Below, one piece after another: positions 18,227 to 27,217 of a stretch of 64,000 bases of DNA. The stretch's first letter is position 1. Every line of letters begins with the position of its first letter. This DNA comes from Thermoplasmata archaeon (GTDB taxonomy: Archaea > Thermoplasmatota > Thermoplasmata > GCA-020350865), in NCBI GenBank assembly GCA_020348445.1, contig CP070751.1, forward strand, positions 279,672 to 343,671, given 5' to 3'. A program made the position numbers and the translations under genes. Below the pieces are notes generated by a model, which saw nothing but the letters and a program-made list of their open reading frames with translations, did no database searches and had not been told where the DNA came from.

Positions 18227-19216
18227 GTGAAGCAAATGCTCAATGTTGGCGTGATTGGCATAGGCATGATGGGTCAAAACCATGCAAGGGTATATTCTGA
18301 GATAGCAAATTTGGTGGGTCTTGCTGATCAGAACGAGAAGGTACTAAGACGGTTTTCTAAGAGGTTCAAAGTTAGAGGATATGAAGATTACAATGAATTA
18401 CTTGAAAGTCCAGATTTGGACGCAGTAAGTGTTTGCACTCCCACCACAACCCATTTTAAGATAGTAAATGATGCCATCTCAGCCAAAAAACATGTTCTAG
18501 TTGAAAAGCCCATGGGTGGTGAATTGGAAAAGGCAAATAAGCTCGTTGCCAATGCTAAAAAAAAGGGCGTGGTTCTGGCTGTGGGTTATATCGAGAGATA
18601 CAATCCAATCGTGGGATTCACCAAGAGCCTGATTGAAAAGGGGCAGTTCGGTGATGTGATATCGATTTCCTCAAGAAGGGTCAGCTCGTTCCCTTCGAGA
18701 ATCAAGGATGTGGGTGTTATTTTAGATTTAGGCATACATGATATTGATGTGATCAGGTATCTATTAGGTTCCAAAGTCAAAAGTGTTTATTCCCTGGCAG
18801 GCAAACCCAATGAGGCCGAATTCGAGGATCATGCCAACATACTTCTCGAATTCGAAAACGAGGTACTTGCCCATGTGGAGGTAAATTGGCTCACACCCAT
18901 GAAGGTAAGACGCGTTTCGTTAACATGCTCCAAGAACTTCGTAGAGATGGATTACATCAACCAGATCCTGCAGGTTTCCTCATCCACAATAAAGAAAATC
19001 GACTACGGCAACCTTTACAGGATTCCCCAGGAGTACTCAGAAAGAAAAATCCAAATAGAGAGAAGCGAACCCTTAAAAAATGAGCTTACAGATTTCTTAA
19101 GTGCAATAGAATTTGATAGGGAGCCCCTGGTATCGGGAGAGGAAGGGGTTGAGACCTTAAAAATCGCCCATGCAGCCATAAGATCATCGGTAAGCGGTAA
19201 AAAAGTCACAATCTAA
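18227..19216 (+). CDS. Gfo/Idh/MocA-family NAD(P)-dependent sugar oxidoreductase (WlbA-like)
   Basis: The Rossmann motif GVIGIGMMGQNHARVY begins at residue 7, the EKP motif occurs as VEKPMGGELEKAN, and GIHDIDVIRYLLG carries the conserved His-Asp pair used in catalysis. Length (about 329) is typical. Enzymes such as WlbA oxidise carbon 3 of UDP-GlcNAcA, and the UDP-sugar 6-dehydrogenase at 19,881 could supply that substrate. The aminotransferase of that pathway is not in the window. TTAAATATC near 18,201 is a likely TATA box; GTG 18,227 and ATG 18,236 are alternative starts. Confidence 0.85.
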   Translation: MKQMLNVGVIGIGMMGQNHARVYSEIANLVGLADQNEKVLRRFSKRFKVRGYEDYNELLESPDLDAVSVCTPTTTHFKIVNDAISAKKHVLVEKPMGGELEKANKLVANAKKKGVVLAVGYIERYNPIVGFTKSLIEKGQFGDVISISSRRVSSFPSRIKDVGVILDLGIHDIDVIRYLLGSKVKSVYSLAGKPNEAEFEDHANILLEFENEVLAHVEVNWLTPMKVRRVSLTCSKNFVEMDYINQILQVSSSTIKKIDYGNLYRIPQEYSERKIQIERSEPLKNELTDFLSAIEFDREPLVSGEEGVETLKIAHAAIRSSVSGKKVTI

Positions 19217-19315
19217 TTTCTTTTATCTAAATACTGTGCAAAGACCAGCATCAGGCAAATATAAAAATAGTTTTATTGCAATGTGGTTTGATAAGAGGTA
19301 AAGGAGGTAAATAAC

Positions 19316-19873
19316 ATGGCTGGAGTGAAAATAAAAACCATAAATGCTCAAAAACTGGCTTATCTTGAACATACAGGAGATTACAGCAGTATACCCTATG
19401 GCCAGTACTTTGATAAGCTTTATGCATGGGCAAAGGAAAAGAAAGTTCGTCCAGGATTCAAACCTCTGGGTATATTCCATGATAATCCTGAAAAAACGCC
19501 ACCCGAGCAGTGCAGAAGCGAGATCGCTATTCCCATTATTGGGGATGCAGAGTCTGATGAAGAAATAAAAGTTAAGGAGCTTCCGGAAATGGAGGTTGCG
19601 GTAATCAAGCACAAGGGTTCCTCTGAGGAGTACCAGAACACCTACAAAACCTTGGGAGAATGGATAATCCAAAACGGTTATGAATGGGCAGGACCCTGCA
19701 TGGAGGTGTACACAAAGAAGCCCAAGGTGAAAGGCGAGCAAACCATCATGTACGCCACGATTCAGGCCCCAGTTAAGAAAAAAGAGCCATTGCTTAGGAA
19801 ATTGGCGGACAAGGAAGAATCAACAGAATCAAAAACCGAGGAATCAGAAGACGAGCCAAAGGACGAGGAATAA
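19316..19873 (+). CDS. GyrI-like / AraC effector-binding domain protein with acidic tail
   Basis: Residues 1-155 form the GyrI-like small-molecule-binding fold seen in SOUL and AraC effector domains, with AYLEHTGDYSSIPYGQYFDKLYAWA at the front and PCMEVY late in the domain. The last 30 residues are almost all Glu, Lys, Ser and Asp. There is no DNA-binding domain, so it may act alone as a ligand-binding protein. A strong Shine-Dalgarno AAAGGAGGT is at 19,299-19,307. A TATA-like AAATATAAAAAT lies near 19,257-19,268. It is unrelated to the glycan genes on either side. Confidence 0.8.
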   Translation: MAGVKIKTINAQKLAYLEHTGDYSSIPYGQYFDKLYAWAKEKKVRPGFKPLGIFHDNPEKTPPEQCRSEIAIPIIGDAESDEEIKVKELPEMEVAVIKHKGSSEEYQNTYKTLGEWIIQNGYEWAGPCMEVYTKKPKVKGEQTIMYATIQAPVKKKEPLLRKLADKEESTESKTEESEDEPKDEE

Positions 19874-19880
19874 AAGGTTA

Positions 19881-21179
19881 CTATTTACCAATTCCAAAAT
19901 AAACAAATCCCATCTTGATGCATTCATCTTTATCAAACATGTTTCTTCCATCAACGATAATAGGATTTCTCATCAATTTCTTGATATGATCGAGTTTTAG
20001 ATTCTGATAAGCAGAATGCGCAGTTACCAAAACGAGGCAGTCCGAACTAGCAAGAGCCTCATCCAAATTATCAGACATCTCAACGTCCTCAAAATCCTTG
20101 ACAAAAGGATCATGGGCTCTTATCTTCGCCCCTTTGTTTTTCAATTCATTTATTATTGTTTGTGCAGGAGAATTTCTTGTATCATCCGAGTCTGCAAGAT
20201 ATGCAACACCAAGAATCGAGATCACGGCATCTTGCATTTTCAATTGTGCTTCTGAAAGTGCGGATTCAGTTAGTTCCACCATATGATGGGGCATAAAATC
20301 GTTGATGTTCCTTGCCAGGGCAATTAACTTGGGCGAAAGTTTATTTTTCACTCCGTAAGCTAAAAGCCACGAATCCTTGGGTAAACAATGGCCTCCAACT
20401 CCCGCGCCAGGAATATGCATGTCCCTGAAAGGACATTTGTTCACCAAATCCTTGACCTCGTATGCATTCATACCAAGTTTTTCGCATATCTGTGCTATCT
20501 CATTTGCAAAGGCGATTTGAACGTCTCTGTAAGCATTTTCCGCGGTCTTTACTATCTCTGCAGTGAGTGAGTCTGTTGGAAATAGCTCCCCTTCCACGAT
20601 ATTGCTGTACAATTCAACTGCCATGTTGGCACTCTCTTCGTTGATTCCCCCCACAACCCTGTCGTATTCTTTGATGTTTTGAAGCAATCTACCTGGCATC
20701 ACCCTCTCAGGGCAGTTCGCGAGATAGAAATCTTTACCTGCAGTCAATCCCGATTCCTCCTCTAGAATCGGTTTTACAATTTTATCCATGGTCGTGGGGG
20801 CAATAGTGGATTCTATCACCACAAGTGTACCTTTCGAGAGGTTTTTTCCTATATCCTTTAAGGCGGATTCAAGAGAGGAATAGTTAGGTTCCATCTTTTG
20901 GGTGTCAAAGGGCGTCTGTACAGAGATAAGAATCGCATATGCATCTTTGCACACAGAGAAATTTTGGGTTGCAGAGAGCTTCTTTTTGGAAACTTGCTCT
21001 GCAAGCAATTCCTGAAGATGGGGCTCCTTACCCTTTATCGGAGATTCGCCCTGGTTTATCATATCAACCTTTGGCTTTGAGCGATTGATACCGATGACAT
21101 TAAATCCCTTTTTAGCAAAAGCGCAGGCAACAGGGATGCCAACATATCCCATACCCACCACAACGATTTTCCTATCCAT
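19881..21179 (-). CDS. Nucleotide-sugar 6-dehydrogenase (UDP-GlcNAc/UDP-ManNAc type), copy 2
   Basis: It oxidises a UDP-sugar to the uronic acid with NAD+. The Rossmann motif is GMGYVGIPVACAFAKKG, the catalytic cysteine is in GVGGHCLPKDSWL near residue 265, and YLADSDDTRNSPA marks the C-terminal domain. It differs from the WecC-type copy at 6,434 by PKDSW instead of AIDPW, as in WbpA/TviB-like enzymes, which suggests a different product. I moved the start from 21,236 to ATG 21,179 because GGAGGAG precedes it by seven to eight bases. It follows aglH copy 2 by 14 bases. Confidence 0.9.
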   Translation of the reverse strand: MDRKIVVVGMGYVGIPVACAFAKKGFNVIGINRSKPKVDMINQGESPIKGKEPHLQELLAEQVSKKKLSATQNFSVCKDAYAILISVQTPFDTQKMEPNYSSLESALKDIGKNLSKGTLVVIESTIAPTTMDKIVKPILEEESGLTAGKDFYLANCPERVMPGRLLQNIKEYDRVVGGINEESANMAVELYSNIVEGELFPTDSLTAEIVKTAENAYRDVQIAFANEIAQICEKLGMNAYEVKDLVNKCPFRDMHIPGAGVGGHCLPKDSWLLAYGVKNKLSPKLIALARNINDFMPHHMVELTESALSEAQLKMQDAVISILGVAYLADSDDTRNSPAQTIINELKNKGAKIRAHDPFVKDFEDVEMSDNLDEALASSDCLVLVTAHSAYQNLKLDHIKKLMRNPIIVDGRNMFDKDECIKMGFVYFGIGK

Positions 21180-21193
21180 AATAAACTCCTCCG

Positions 21194-22156
21194 TCACAGG
21201 ATTTCCACAACCGCCAATAAACCCACGATAAGGCAAAGTAATGCTTCAATGCCCCAAATTAACCAGACCAAGTGCTTTTCCTTGATCCTTTTTTTCTTCA
21301 TTACTAAATGGGTCAGCGATTCCGATCTTTTTGAATATGATAAGAATCCCTCCTTATCTGGAGTACCGTAATTCTCGCTTTGAAAATGGCCTCTGAGTTT
21401 CAGGAAGAATTCTATTATCATAGGTATGAACAAAAGAGCCCCTATTGTCTTCATGTCACCTATTATTGCGGCGCAGGCAATTGTGGCGCCCATAAAAAGG
21501 GTGAGAGTGTCACCGGGGAAGATTTTTGATGGAAAGCGATTGAACCAGAGAAATGCAAAAAGAGCACCAAGAAGCGGAAACAGCAGCATCAGCGAGTCCG
21601 TGGCTTCAAATGAAAAAGAGATTATTATCAATGTTAAGGTGATTATTATTCCCAGGCCTGCACCAAGACCATTGAAACCTTCGAGCATGTTACCAGCATT
21701 TGCAGCGCATGTCACGCCAAAGGGGGCAATCAGAACCATCAAAACCCCAAAATCCACTGTTATGAAAACAAAAGACATTGTGGTTTTGTCGGCAGTATAC
21801 ACCCCCACAGGTATGGCAAACAAAAAGGGGATTACTGCCTTGAGCCTCTGTCTTATACTGAAGAGATCATCCATAATGCCGGTAAGCGCGGCTCCCACTA
21901 CAGCCAAAAGTGGGGCTGCCAGAATAGGGAAGTCGTCATTGTCGAAAATCTTGTTGATCACAAGTAGCGTTGAAACCCCTGCAATGAAGCCTATAACTAC
22001 TGCCAATCCGCCCATCTCGGGAATTTTCGGCTTGTCAAATTTGTTATGATCAACACCTACAAGCCCGCTCTCTGTTAATTTCTTGATGAGCCAGGGTACG
22101 GTTATGATGGTTGTTATAAATGATACAATTAAAGAAATGATCAATATTTCCGGCAT
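21194..22156 (-). CDS. aglH: UDP-GlcNAc:polyprenyl-phosphate GlcNAc-1-phosphate transferase-like (AglH/WecA/MraY family), copy 2
   Basis: About ten membrane helices with the same hallmarks as copy 1: FDKPKIPEMGGLAV, GIMDDLFSI, NAGNMLEGFNGLGAG and FPSKIFPGDTL. It starts a second lipid-linked glycan or an alternative first sugar. It is paired with dehydrogenase copy 2 on the minus strand, whereas copy 1 is paired with a glycosyltransferase and a methyltransferase. Confidence 0.92.
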   Translation of the reverse strand: MPEILIISLIVSFITTIITVPWLIKKLTESGLVGVDHNKFDKPKIPEMGGLAVVIGFIAGVSTLLVINKIFDNDDFPILAAPLLAVVGAALTGIMDDLFSIRQRLKAVIPFLFAIPVGVYTADKTTMSFVFITVDFGVLMVLIAPFGVTCAANAGNMLEGFNGLGAGLGIIITLTLIIISFSFEATDSLMLLFPLLGALFAFLWFNRFPSKIFPGDTLTLFMGATIACAAIIGDMKTIGALLFIPMIIEFFLKLRGHFQSENYGTPDKEGFLSYSKRSESLTHLVMKKKRIKEKHLVWLIWGIEALLCLIVGLLAVVEIL

Positions 22157-22288
22157 GCCTCTCTAGCCAAGTGAACTAACTAATTCCCTAAAAAGTTTTT
22201 CTTTTGAATATCCATTTTCAGAAGTTCAAATCTTCGGATAAATCAGGGAATAGGTTCGATATCTCGATTTTAAGTGAAAAAAAATGGT

Positions 22289-24571
22289 TTACGTAATCTC
22301 TTTTTTATTACGTGCCATCTTCCTTGTCATAATGTATCCCAAAATCAATAAAATCAATATTGCAGATGCCACCAGGGCCCAAGGAATCCCCTCCTCCTTT
22401 TTAGGAGGTTTTTTCCCGAGTTCTACGTACTCCACAGCTTCAAGATCATAGAGGTTTACTGTCATTTCCATTTCATTTCCATCGTAATCAGAACTGGGGG
22501 TACCAAATCTAAGGGGTGCGATCATTGAATTTTCTTGGCTGAAGTCTATGAAATTCCCTTCACCGTCCAAATCCCCCCAAACAAGCTGCACTGATATGGA
22601 ATATTCTATCCTCAGTTCCACGTAGCTGTTATCCCGAAGTGGATTTTGGAATTTGAAGCCCTGTCCAACTATTCCGAAGGCCCAAAGCGCATCAGTTGTG
22701 GAAGAGTCCACCTCGAGTTCTTCGTGTCGGGTGCCTGAGAGCTCGGGGCTCATATCGCCGTTATAATCAACGGAACCATCGTTGTCGAAGTCGATTGTAA
22801 AGGAGATATCTCCAGCTGACATTGTAGAGGCGTCCACTGGATCGTAAGCGAGGTCCACAATTACCCTTTTTACACCCGCTGGGACGAACACGTTCTTGGT
22901 TTGATTAACTGTTGTAATAGATATTCCATTTTGATCGATATACCTGCTGTATTCACCGTCCCACTGGGTATAAAGGACATTGGTGGATTCTGACAGATTC
23001 ACCTCAACCATCATATTCTCGAAGCTTCTAAGGGCATCGGCCACGGTGATATCCTTCTCGGGGTACATTTTTCTGAGTCGTTCCAAAGTCAAGGCCACCC
23101 CCACAGCCTTCTCCACGTTAACTATTCCATAACCCTGGCAGTAGTCCATGGGCCTTCCGTCCATACCTGTGATGTTATCTTGGGCTGGAACACCTGTCTC
23201 TTCAGAGGGCTCAAGATAAGTGGCAGTAGCTTCCATTATCCATTCGATTTCGTGTATTCTCGTCTTAGGATTCTCCCACCAACTTGCATCTTCACCGCTA
23301 TAATCCTCATGTCTCTCGCTTATTGTAAGAGACGGGGCAGCCTGCCACAAAAGTGCTACCAATCCAGCAACATGGGGCGTGGACATGGAGGTGCCGCTTA
23401 TGGCCAAGTAGTACGGATTGGGATTGCCGCCGACCTTTGATCCAGCGCTGATTAAAGTTCTCCTTGCATGGGCACTCCATATGCTTCTACCAGGTGCCCC
23501 TATATCAGGATAGGTGTGGTTTTGCCCGATATAACCTTTGGAGCTGAAGTCAGTCACAGCTGAGCCGTCTCTTTCATAAGCAGCGCACATTATTGCAACT
23601 GGTGTGTTGCCCTGGGGGCTGGTAAGTCCCTGCTCTCCTTGCGGATCATCTCTTCCATGATTTCCAGCAGACCATGTAGAAACCACGTTATTATCGAAGG
23701 CAAGCATCTCTATAACCTGGGTTAGCGGCGATTCGGGATCGTATAAGCCATGTTCCTGATCCTCCACATGCCAACTGTTGGTGGCGAGCCTGATGTTGTT
23801 AGGATTTGCATTGGGACGTGAATTGTCGTACACCCATTCGAGGCTTATTAGATAATCTGCTACAGTGGGATCAACCAAAGTGAGTCCAATTAAATTGGCA
23901 CCAGGAGCCACACCTCTTCTGGCCCCTGCAGAAGCGTCACCGTTTCCTGCCACAGTGCCTGCGACGTGCGTCCCGTGCCCGTAGTCAAAATCCGTGTTTT
24001 CCATCTCTACCCAGGCATAACCTCCGTCTCGATTGAGAAATAGATTCATGATGGTCTTTTCCCCGTAATCCAGATCAGGATGTCCCGCGTCGATACCGGT
24101 ATCAACCACGACAGCCGTGACTCCGGACCCATCGATAAACGTGTGTTTGGACGAGCCATTGACCTCACGGTTCCATGCACTTGGTGCGTCGATTACAGAT
24201 AGCGACAGCTCCATGTCAAGTTCTATCTCACTATTGAAATCTATTCTGCTTGCACGGTTATAGCTACTTAGGGTCTTAATTGAATCCACTTTTCCTCTTA
24301 AATAGACCGCGGGTATCACATGATAGGTATAAAGGATATCAATATCCAATGCATTTATCAAATCAATATCCTTCTCCTTAACCTCCCCTTGAAATTGAAC
24401 TATGACCTCCATTTCATCTGTGGGAGATAGTCTTTTAATTTCACGGAGGGCAGAAGGTGCAAAGACATCTTCTCGTATACTGGAATCACCATAAATAACA
24501 GGTGTTGAGGGTAAAATGATCATTAATACGATAATAAAGCAAATCTCAAACCCCCTTGATATTTTATGCAT
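22289..24571 (-). CDS. Membrane-anchored subtilisin-like serine protease (S8)
   Basis: A 760-residue secreted protease. An N-terminal signal helix (residues 8-28) is followed by a propeptide-like segment, then the catalytic domain with Asp157 in VVVDTGIDAGHPDLD, His199 in YGHGTHVAGTVAGN, Asn304 in STWSAGNHG and Ser395 in SGTSMSTPHVAG. After residue 500 there is a beta-rich domain with Asp-rich loops that may bind calcium. One helix near 730-750 (PWALVASAILILLILGYIM) and a basic tail anchor it. It may process the surface proteins encoded nearby, an inference from proximity only. Confidence 0.95.
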   Translation of the reverse strand: MHKISRGFEICFIIVLMIILPSTPVIYGDSSIREDVFAPSALREIKRLSPTDEMEVIVQFQGEVKEKDIDLINALDIDILYTYHVIPAVYLRGKVDSIKTLSSYNRASRIDFNSEIELDMELSLSVIDAPSAWNREVNGSSKHTFIDGSGVTAVVVDTGIDAGHPDLDYGEKTIMNLFLNRDGGYAWVEMENTDFDYGHGTHVAGTVAGNGDASAGARRGVAPGANLIGLTLVDPTVADYLISLEWVYDNSRPNANPNNIRLATNSWHVEDQEHGLYDPESPLTQVIEMLAFDNNVVSTWSAGNHGRDDPQGEQGLTSPQGNTPVAIMCAAYERDGSAVTDFSSKGYIGQNHTYPDIGAPGRSIWSAHARRTLISAGSKVGGNPNPYYLAISGTSMSTPHVAGLVALLWQAAPSLTISERHEDYSGEDASWWENPKTRIHEIEWIMEATATYLEPSEETGVPAQDNITGMDGRPMDYCQGYGIVNVEKAVGVALTLERLRKMYPEKDITVADALRSFENMMVEVNLSESTNVLYTQWDGEYSRYIDQNGISITTVNQTKNVFVPAGVKRVIVDLAYDPVDASTMSAGDISFTIDFDNDGSVDYNGDMSPELSGTRHEELEVDSSTTDALWAFGIVGQGFKFQNPLRDNSYVELRIEYSISVQLVWGDLDGEGNFIDFSQENSMIAPLRFGTPSSDYDGNEMEMTVNLYDLEAVEYVELGKKPPKKEEGIPWALVASAILILLILGYIMTRKMARNKKEIT

Positions 24572-24646
24572 TTTCCAAACACCGCAAATTACAATATAAC
24601 ATTCCCGATATATATATTTCTTTGAAATAAAGGCAGATTGGACCCC

Positions 24647-25582
24647 TTAAAGGCTTCCCAACATCTCCGAGAATGCCTCAAGCCTCAACTTAACCTGCTT
24701 TGTTGTTTTTTTTGGCATGTCACCTTGAATCGTGAGGAACGGGTAGTTCAGATTCTTTCTAAATATATCGTCCTCAAGAAGGTGATGACATGCAAATTGA
24801 GTGTAATGGATTATGCCATCCACCCTTCTTCTTTTAAGTTCTTTTTCGAGGAATTTTAGCCTGAAATCCAGATTTCTGGCAAAGGTATAGTTGCAATAAC
24901 TTTTTGCAAGTTCGTCGATATTCACCCCTGAAAGCCTTACAAATTCATAGGGCAGTTCATCGTAAACCACATGAAGCCCAAGCGATGCCAGATTCTCATG
25001 AAAATCAGGGTATATGGGAGGCACACCCAAAAGGGCTATCCTACTTAAGAAGTCGATATCCTCCTCCTTTACATTCTCAAGCAGCCTTTCAAATTCTGAA
25101 ATGTCCCCTCTAAGATCGCTTGCTGAGACCATGATCTCGAATGCCTTTTCTGCGGAAATCTTTCCAGCAATCCTTTTATCGTCGATCTCTAGAATCTTCT
25201 TTTTGATTTCCTTTACTTCCTTGAACGCTTTGTGTTCTTTTATTCCCCCCAAAAAGACGGTGAGCTCCTCCAACTGATCTTTGAGATAATCAGAGTCATC
25301 ATCAAAAGGATAGAATAAAAAGAAGGTGGGAAGCCCTTTCATTTCCACCTTTTGCCCGTCGACGAGAGCATTGTGACAATCACCTCCTGCCACAACCACC
25401 AGATACTCAAGTGCAAGCTCATTTTTCAGTATCATGTCCCTCCAGATGGCGGTCCAAGCACACAGCTTATTTGATGGCTGCAGATTCGATAGAGGTACGA
25501 AATTGTTGATATCACAGGGTTTTTTTCCACAGGCAAATATCAGCTCAGGTGGAATTAAGGCGGTGATGCCTACTTTTGTCAT
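24647..25582 (-). CDS. HgdB-like (2-hydroxyacyl-CoA dehydratase / benzoyl-CoA reductase subunit) iron-sulfur protein
   Basis: About 311 residues with the layout of one HgdB/FldB-type subunit: an N-terminal IPPELIFACGKKPCDI segment, conserved cysteines in KLCAWTAIW and GGDCHNAL, and HYTQFACHHLLEDDIF near the end. Such proteins bind a 4Fe-4S cluster and pair with a second subunit and an ATP-dependent activase. Neither is encoded beside it. The role is therefore open; some archaeal members of this family are thought to act in metallocofactor or methanogenesis-related redox steps. The ATG at 25,582 is preceded by GGAAGG; a TTG at 25,645 is an alternative. Confidence 0.75.
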   Translation of the reverse strand: MTKVGITALIPPELIFACGKKPCDINNFVPLSNLQPSNKLCAWTAIWRDMILKNELALEYLVVVAGGDCHNALVDGQKVEMKGLPTFFLFYPFDDDSDYLKDQLEELTVFLGGIKEHKAFKEVKEIKKKILEIDDKRIAGKISAEKAFEIMVSASDLRGDISEFERLLENVKEEDIDFLSRIALLGVPPIYPDFHENLASLGLHVVYDELPYEFVRLSGVNIDELAKSYCNYTFARNLDFRLKFLEKELKRRRVDGIIHYTQFACHHLLEDDIFRKNLNYPFLTIQGDMPKKTTKQVKLRLEAFSEMLGSL

Positions 25583-25736
25583 TTTACTTTCCTTCCTGTC
25601 AGGGTGGAGAACAAAGACGAATCCGATATTTATCGTTTTTGACAAACACTTTTAATAGGAATAAGCCCATGTATCTAATACTATTGTGAGCTCAACACAG
25701 ATGTCTGATTAAAGAGAATATAAAGGGGAGGATCAA

Positions 25737-26114
25737 ATGAAGGAATTCAAGATTCAGGTAAAACACCAACCAGGAGAATTGGCAAAGGTAACAGAAACAC
25801 TTGCGGCAAGAGCAGTCAACATTAAGGCAATAGCCAGTGAAGCTTTGGGGGAGGACGCCTTCCTTAGGGTTGTGACCAATGATGTTAATACAACCACGAA
25901 AGCACTGAAAGAATCAGGGACAAAATATGTGCAGAACGATTTACTGACATTGTCGCTTATAGACAGGCCAGGAGAGTTGGCCAAGGTGGCCAAAAAACTG
26001 GGCAAGGCCAAGATAAACATAGAATCCATCTATATTTTGGGCCAAAAGGAGGGCAAAACAGAAGTGGCTTTGGTCGTGGATGATATGAAGAAGGCAAGCA
26101 ACCTTCTTGGTTAA
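25737..26114 (+). CDS. Tandem ACT-domain protein
   Basis: Two ACT domains of about 60 residues each fill the whole 125-residue protein. Each has the ligand-loop pattern QPGELAKV or RPGELAKV after the first strand. ACT domains bind amino acids and dimerise. With no catalytic domain, it is likely a stand-alone amino-acid sensor or a regulatory subunit. GGGGAGG before the ATG marks the start. It precedes queA by 83 bases on the same strand. Confidence 0.9.
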   Translation: MKEFKIQVKHQPGELAKVTETLAARAVNIKAIASEALGEDAFLRVVTNDVNTTTKALKESGTKYVQNDLLTLSLIDRPGELAKVAKKLGKAKINIESIYILGQKEGKTEVALVVDDMKKASNLLG

Positions 26115-26158
26115 GTCCGCCCTCTCGCGAAAATCCCTTCACATGGTAAGATACCTTT

Positions 26159-26173
26159 GAAATACTGTATTTC
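26159..26173. promoter_or_regulatory. Inverted repeat upstream of queA
   Basis: GAAATA-CTG-TATTTC, a perfect 6-base inverted repeat with a 3-base spacer, ends 24 bases before the queA ATG. It could be an operator; the region has no obvious TATA box. Confidence 0.3.
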
Positions 26174-26197
26174 CAGGTTCTCACAAGAGGCCTTTTT

Positions 26198-27217
26198 ATG
26201 CATCTTTCAGATTTCGATTATCAGCTACCTACGCACTTAATAGCACAAAGACCTGCGGAACCAAGGGACTCCTCAAGGCTAATGGTCATGCAAAGGGACA
26301 TAATCGAGCATAAGAAATTTCGGGATTTAAAGGATTATTTAGATCGTGGAGACATTTTGATTCTCAACGATTCAAAGGTTTTGCCTGCCAGAATTTTCGG
26401 AAAAAAAGTGACAGGCGGGAAGGTGGAAGTTCTTTTAGTTACTAAAGAAGATGAATCTACTTGGGAATGCCTAATAAAAGGTAAAAACATAAAGGAAAAT
26501 ACACGCCTTTTTTTCGGGGATAATGAATTGGTAGGGAAAATAATGGAGAGAATCGAGGGAGGAAGATATAGGATAGAATTTGAAGCACAAAAAGATCTAG
26601 GGGAAATATTAAAGAGAATCGGAAAAATGCCAACCCCGCCTTACATAAAGGAGTTACTTTTGGATCAGGACAGATACCAGACTGTGTACGGTAAAGAAAA
26701 TGGTTCAATTGCCGCGCCTACGGCGGGTCTGCATTTTACTGAAGATTTTCTAGCACAGCTTCGCGAAAAGGGAGTGGTTATTACCCCTCTCACCCTCCAT
26801 GTCAGTGTGGGAACGTTTCTTCCCGTAAAGGTGAAATACATAAGGGAACACAAGATGGAACCTGAACTTTTTGAAATAGATAACAAAACTGCAAAAACCA
26901 TAAATTCAGCAAGGGAAGACAAGAAGAAAATAATTGCAGTTGGCACCACCACATTAAAGGCTCTTGAGAGTGCCTGCGATGATAATGGTAGAATTTCCGA
27001 AACAAAAGGAGAAAGCGATCTGTTTATTTATCCTGGCTACGAATTCAAGTTCAAATTGGATGGCCTTCTCACAAATTTTCATCTTCCTAAATCCACGCTT
27101 ATTATGCTCGTTTCAGCTTTTGCAGGAAAGGATACTATACTGGATTCTTATAACGTTGCCATAGAACATTCGTACAGATTCTACAGCTTTGGAGACGCCA
27201 TGTTGATATTAAAGTGA
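26198..27217 (+). CDS. queA: S-adenosylmethionine:tRNA ribosyltransferase-isomerase (QueA)
   Basis: QueA adds the epoxycyclopentane ring, taken from S-adenosylmethionine, to 7-aminomethyl-7-deazaguanine at tRNA position 34 and makes epoxyqueuosine. The match to the bacterial family runs end to end in 339 residues: FDYQLPTHLIAQRPAEPRDSSRLMV, DILILNDSKVLPARI, AAPTAGLHFT, HVSVGTFLPV, VGTTTLKALES and LLTNFHLPKSTL. It overlaps the next gene, a bacterial-type tRNA-guanine transglycosylase, by 4 bases. This is a bacterial pathway in an archaeal setting, so lateral transfer is likely. Confidence 0.95.
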   Translation: MHLSDFDYQLPTHLIAQRPAEPRDSSRLMVMQRDIIEHKKFRDLKDYLDRGDILILNDSKVLPARIFGKKVTGGKVEVLLVTKEDESTWECLIKGKNIKENTRLFFGDNELVGKIMERIEGGRYRIEFEAQKDLGEILKRIGKMPTPPYIKELLLDQDRYQTVYGKENGSIAAPTAGLHFTEDFLAQLREKGVVITPLTLHVSVGTFLPVKVKYIREHKMEPELFEIDNKTAKTINSAREDKKKIIAVGTTTLKALESACDDNGRISETKGESDLFIYPGYEFKFKLDGLLTNFHLPKSTLIMLVSAFAGKDTILDSYNVAIEHSYRFYSFGDAMLILK

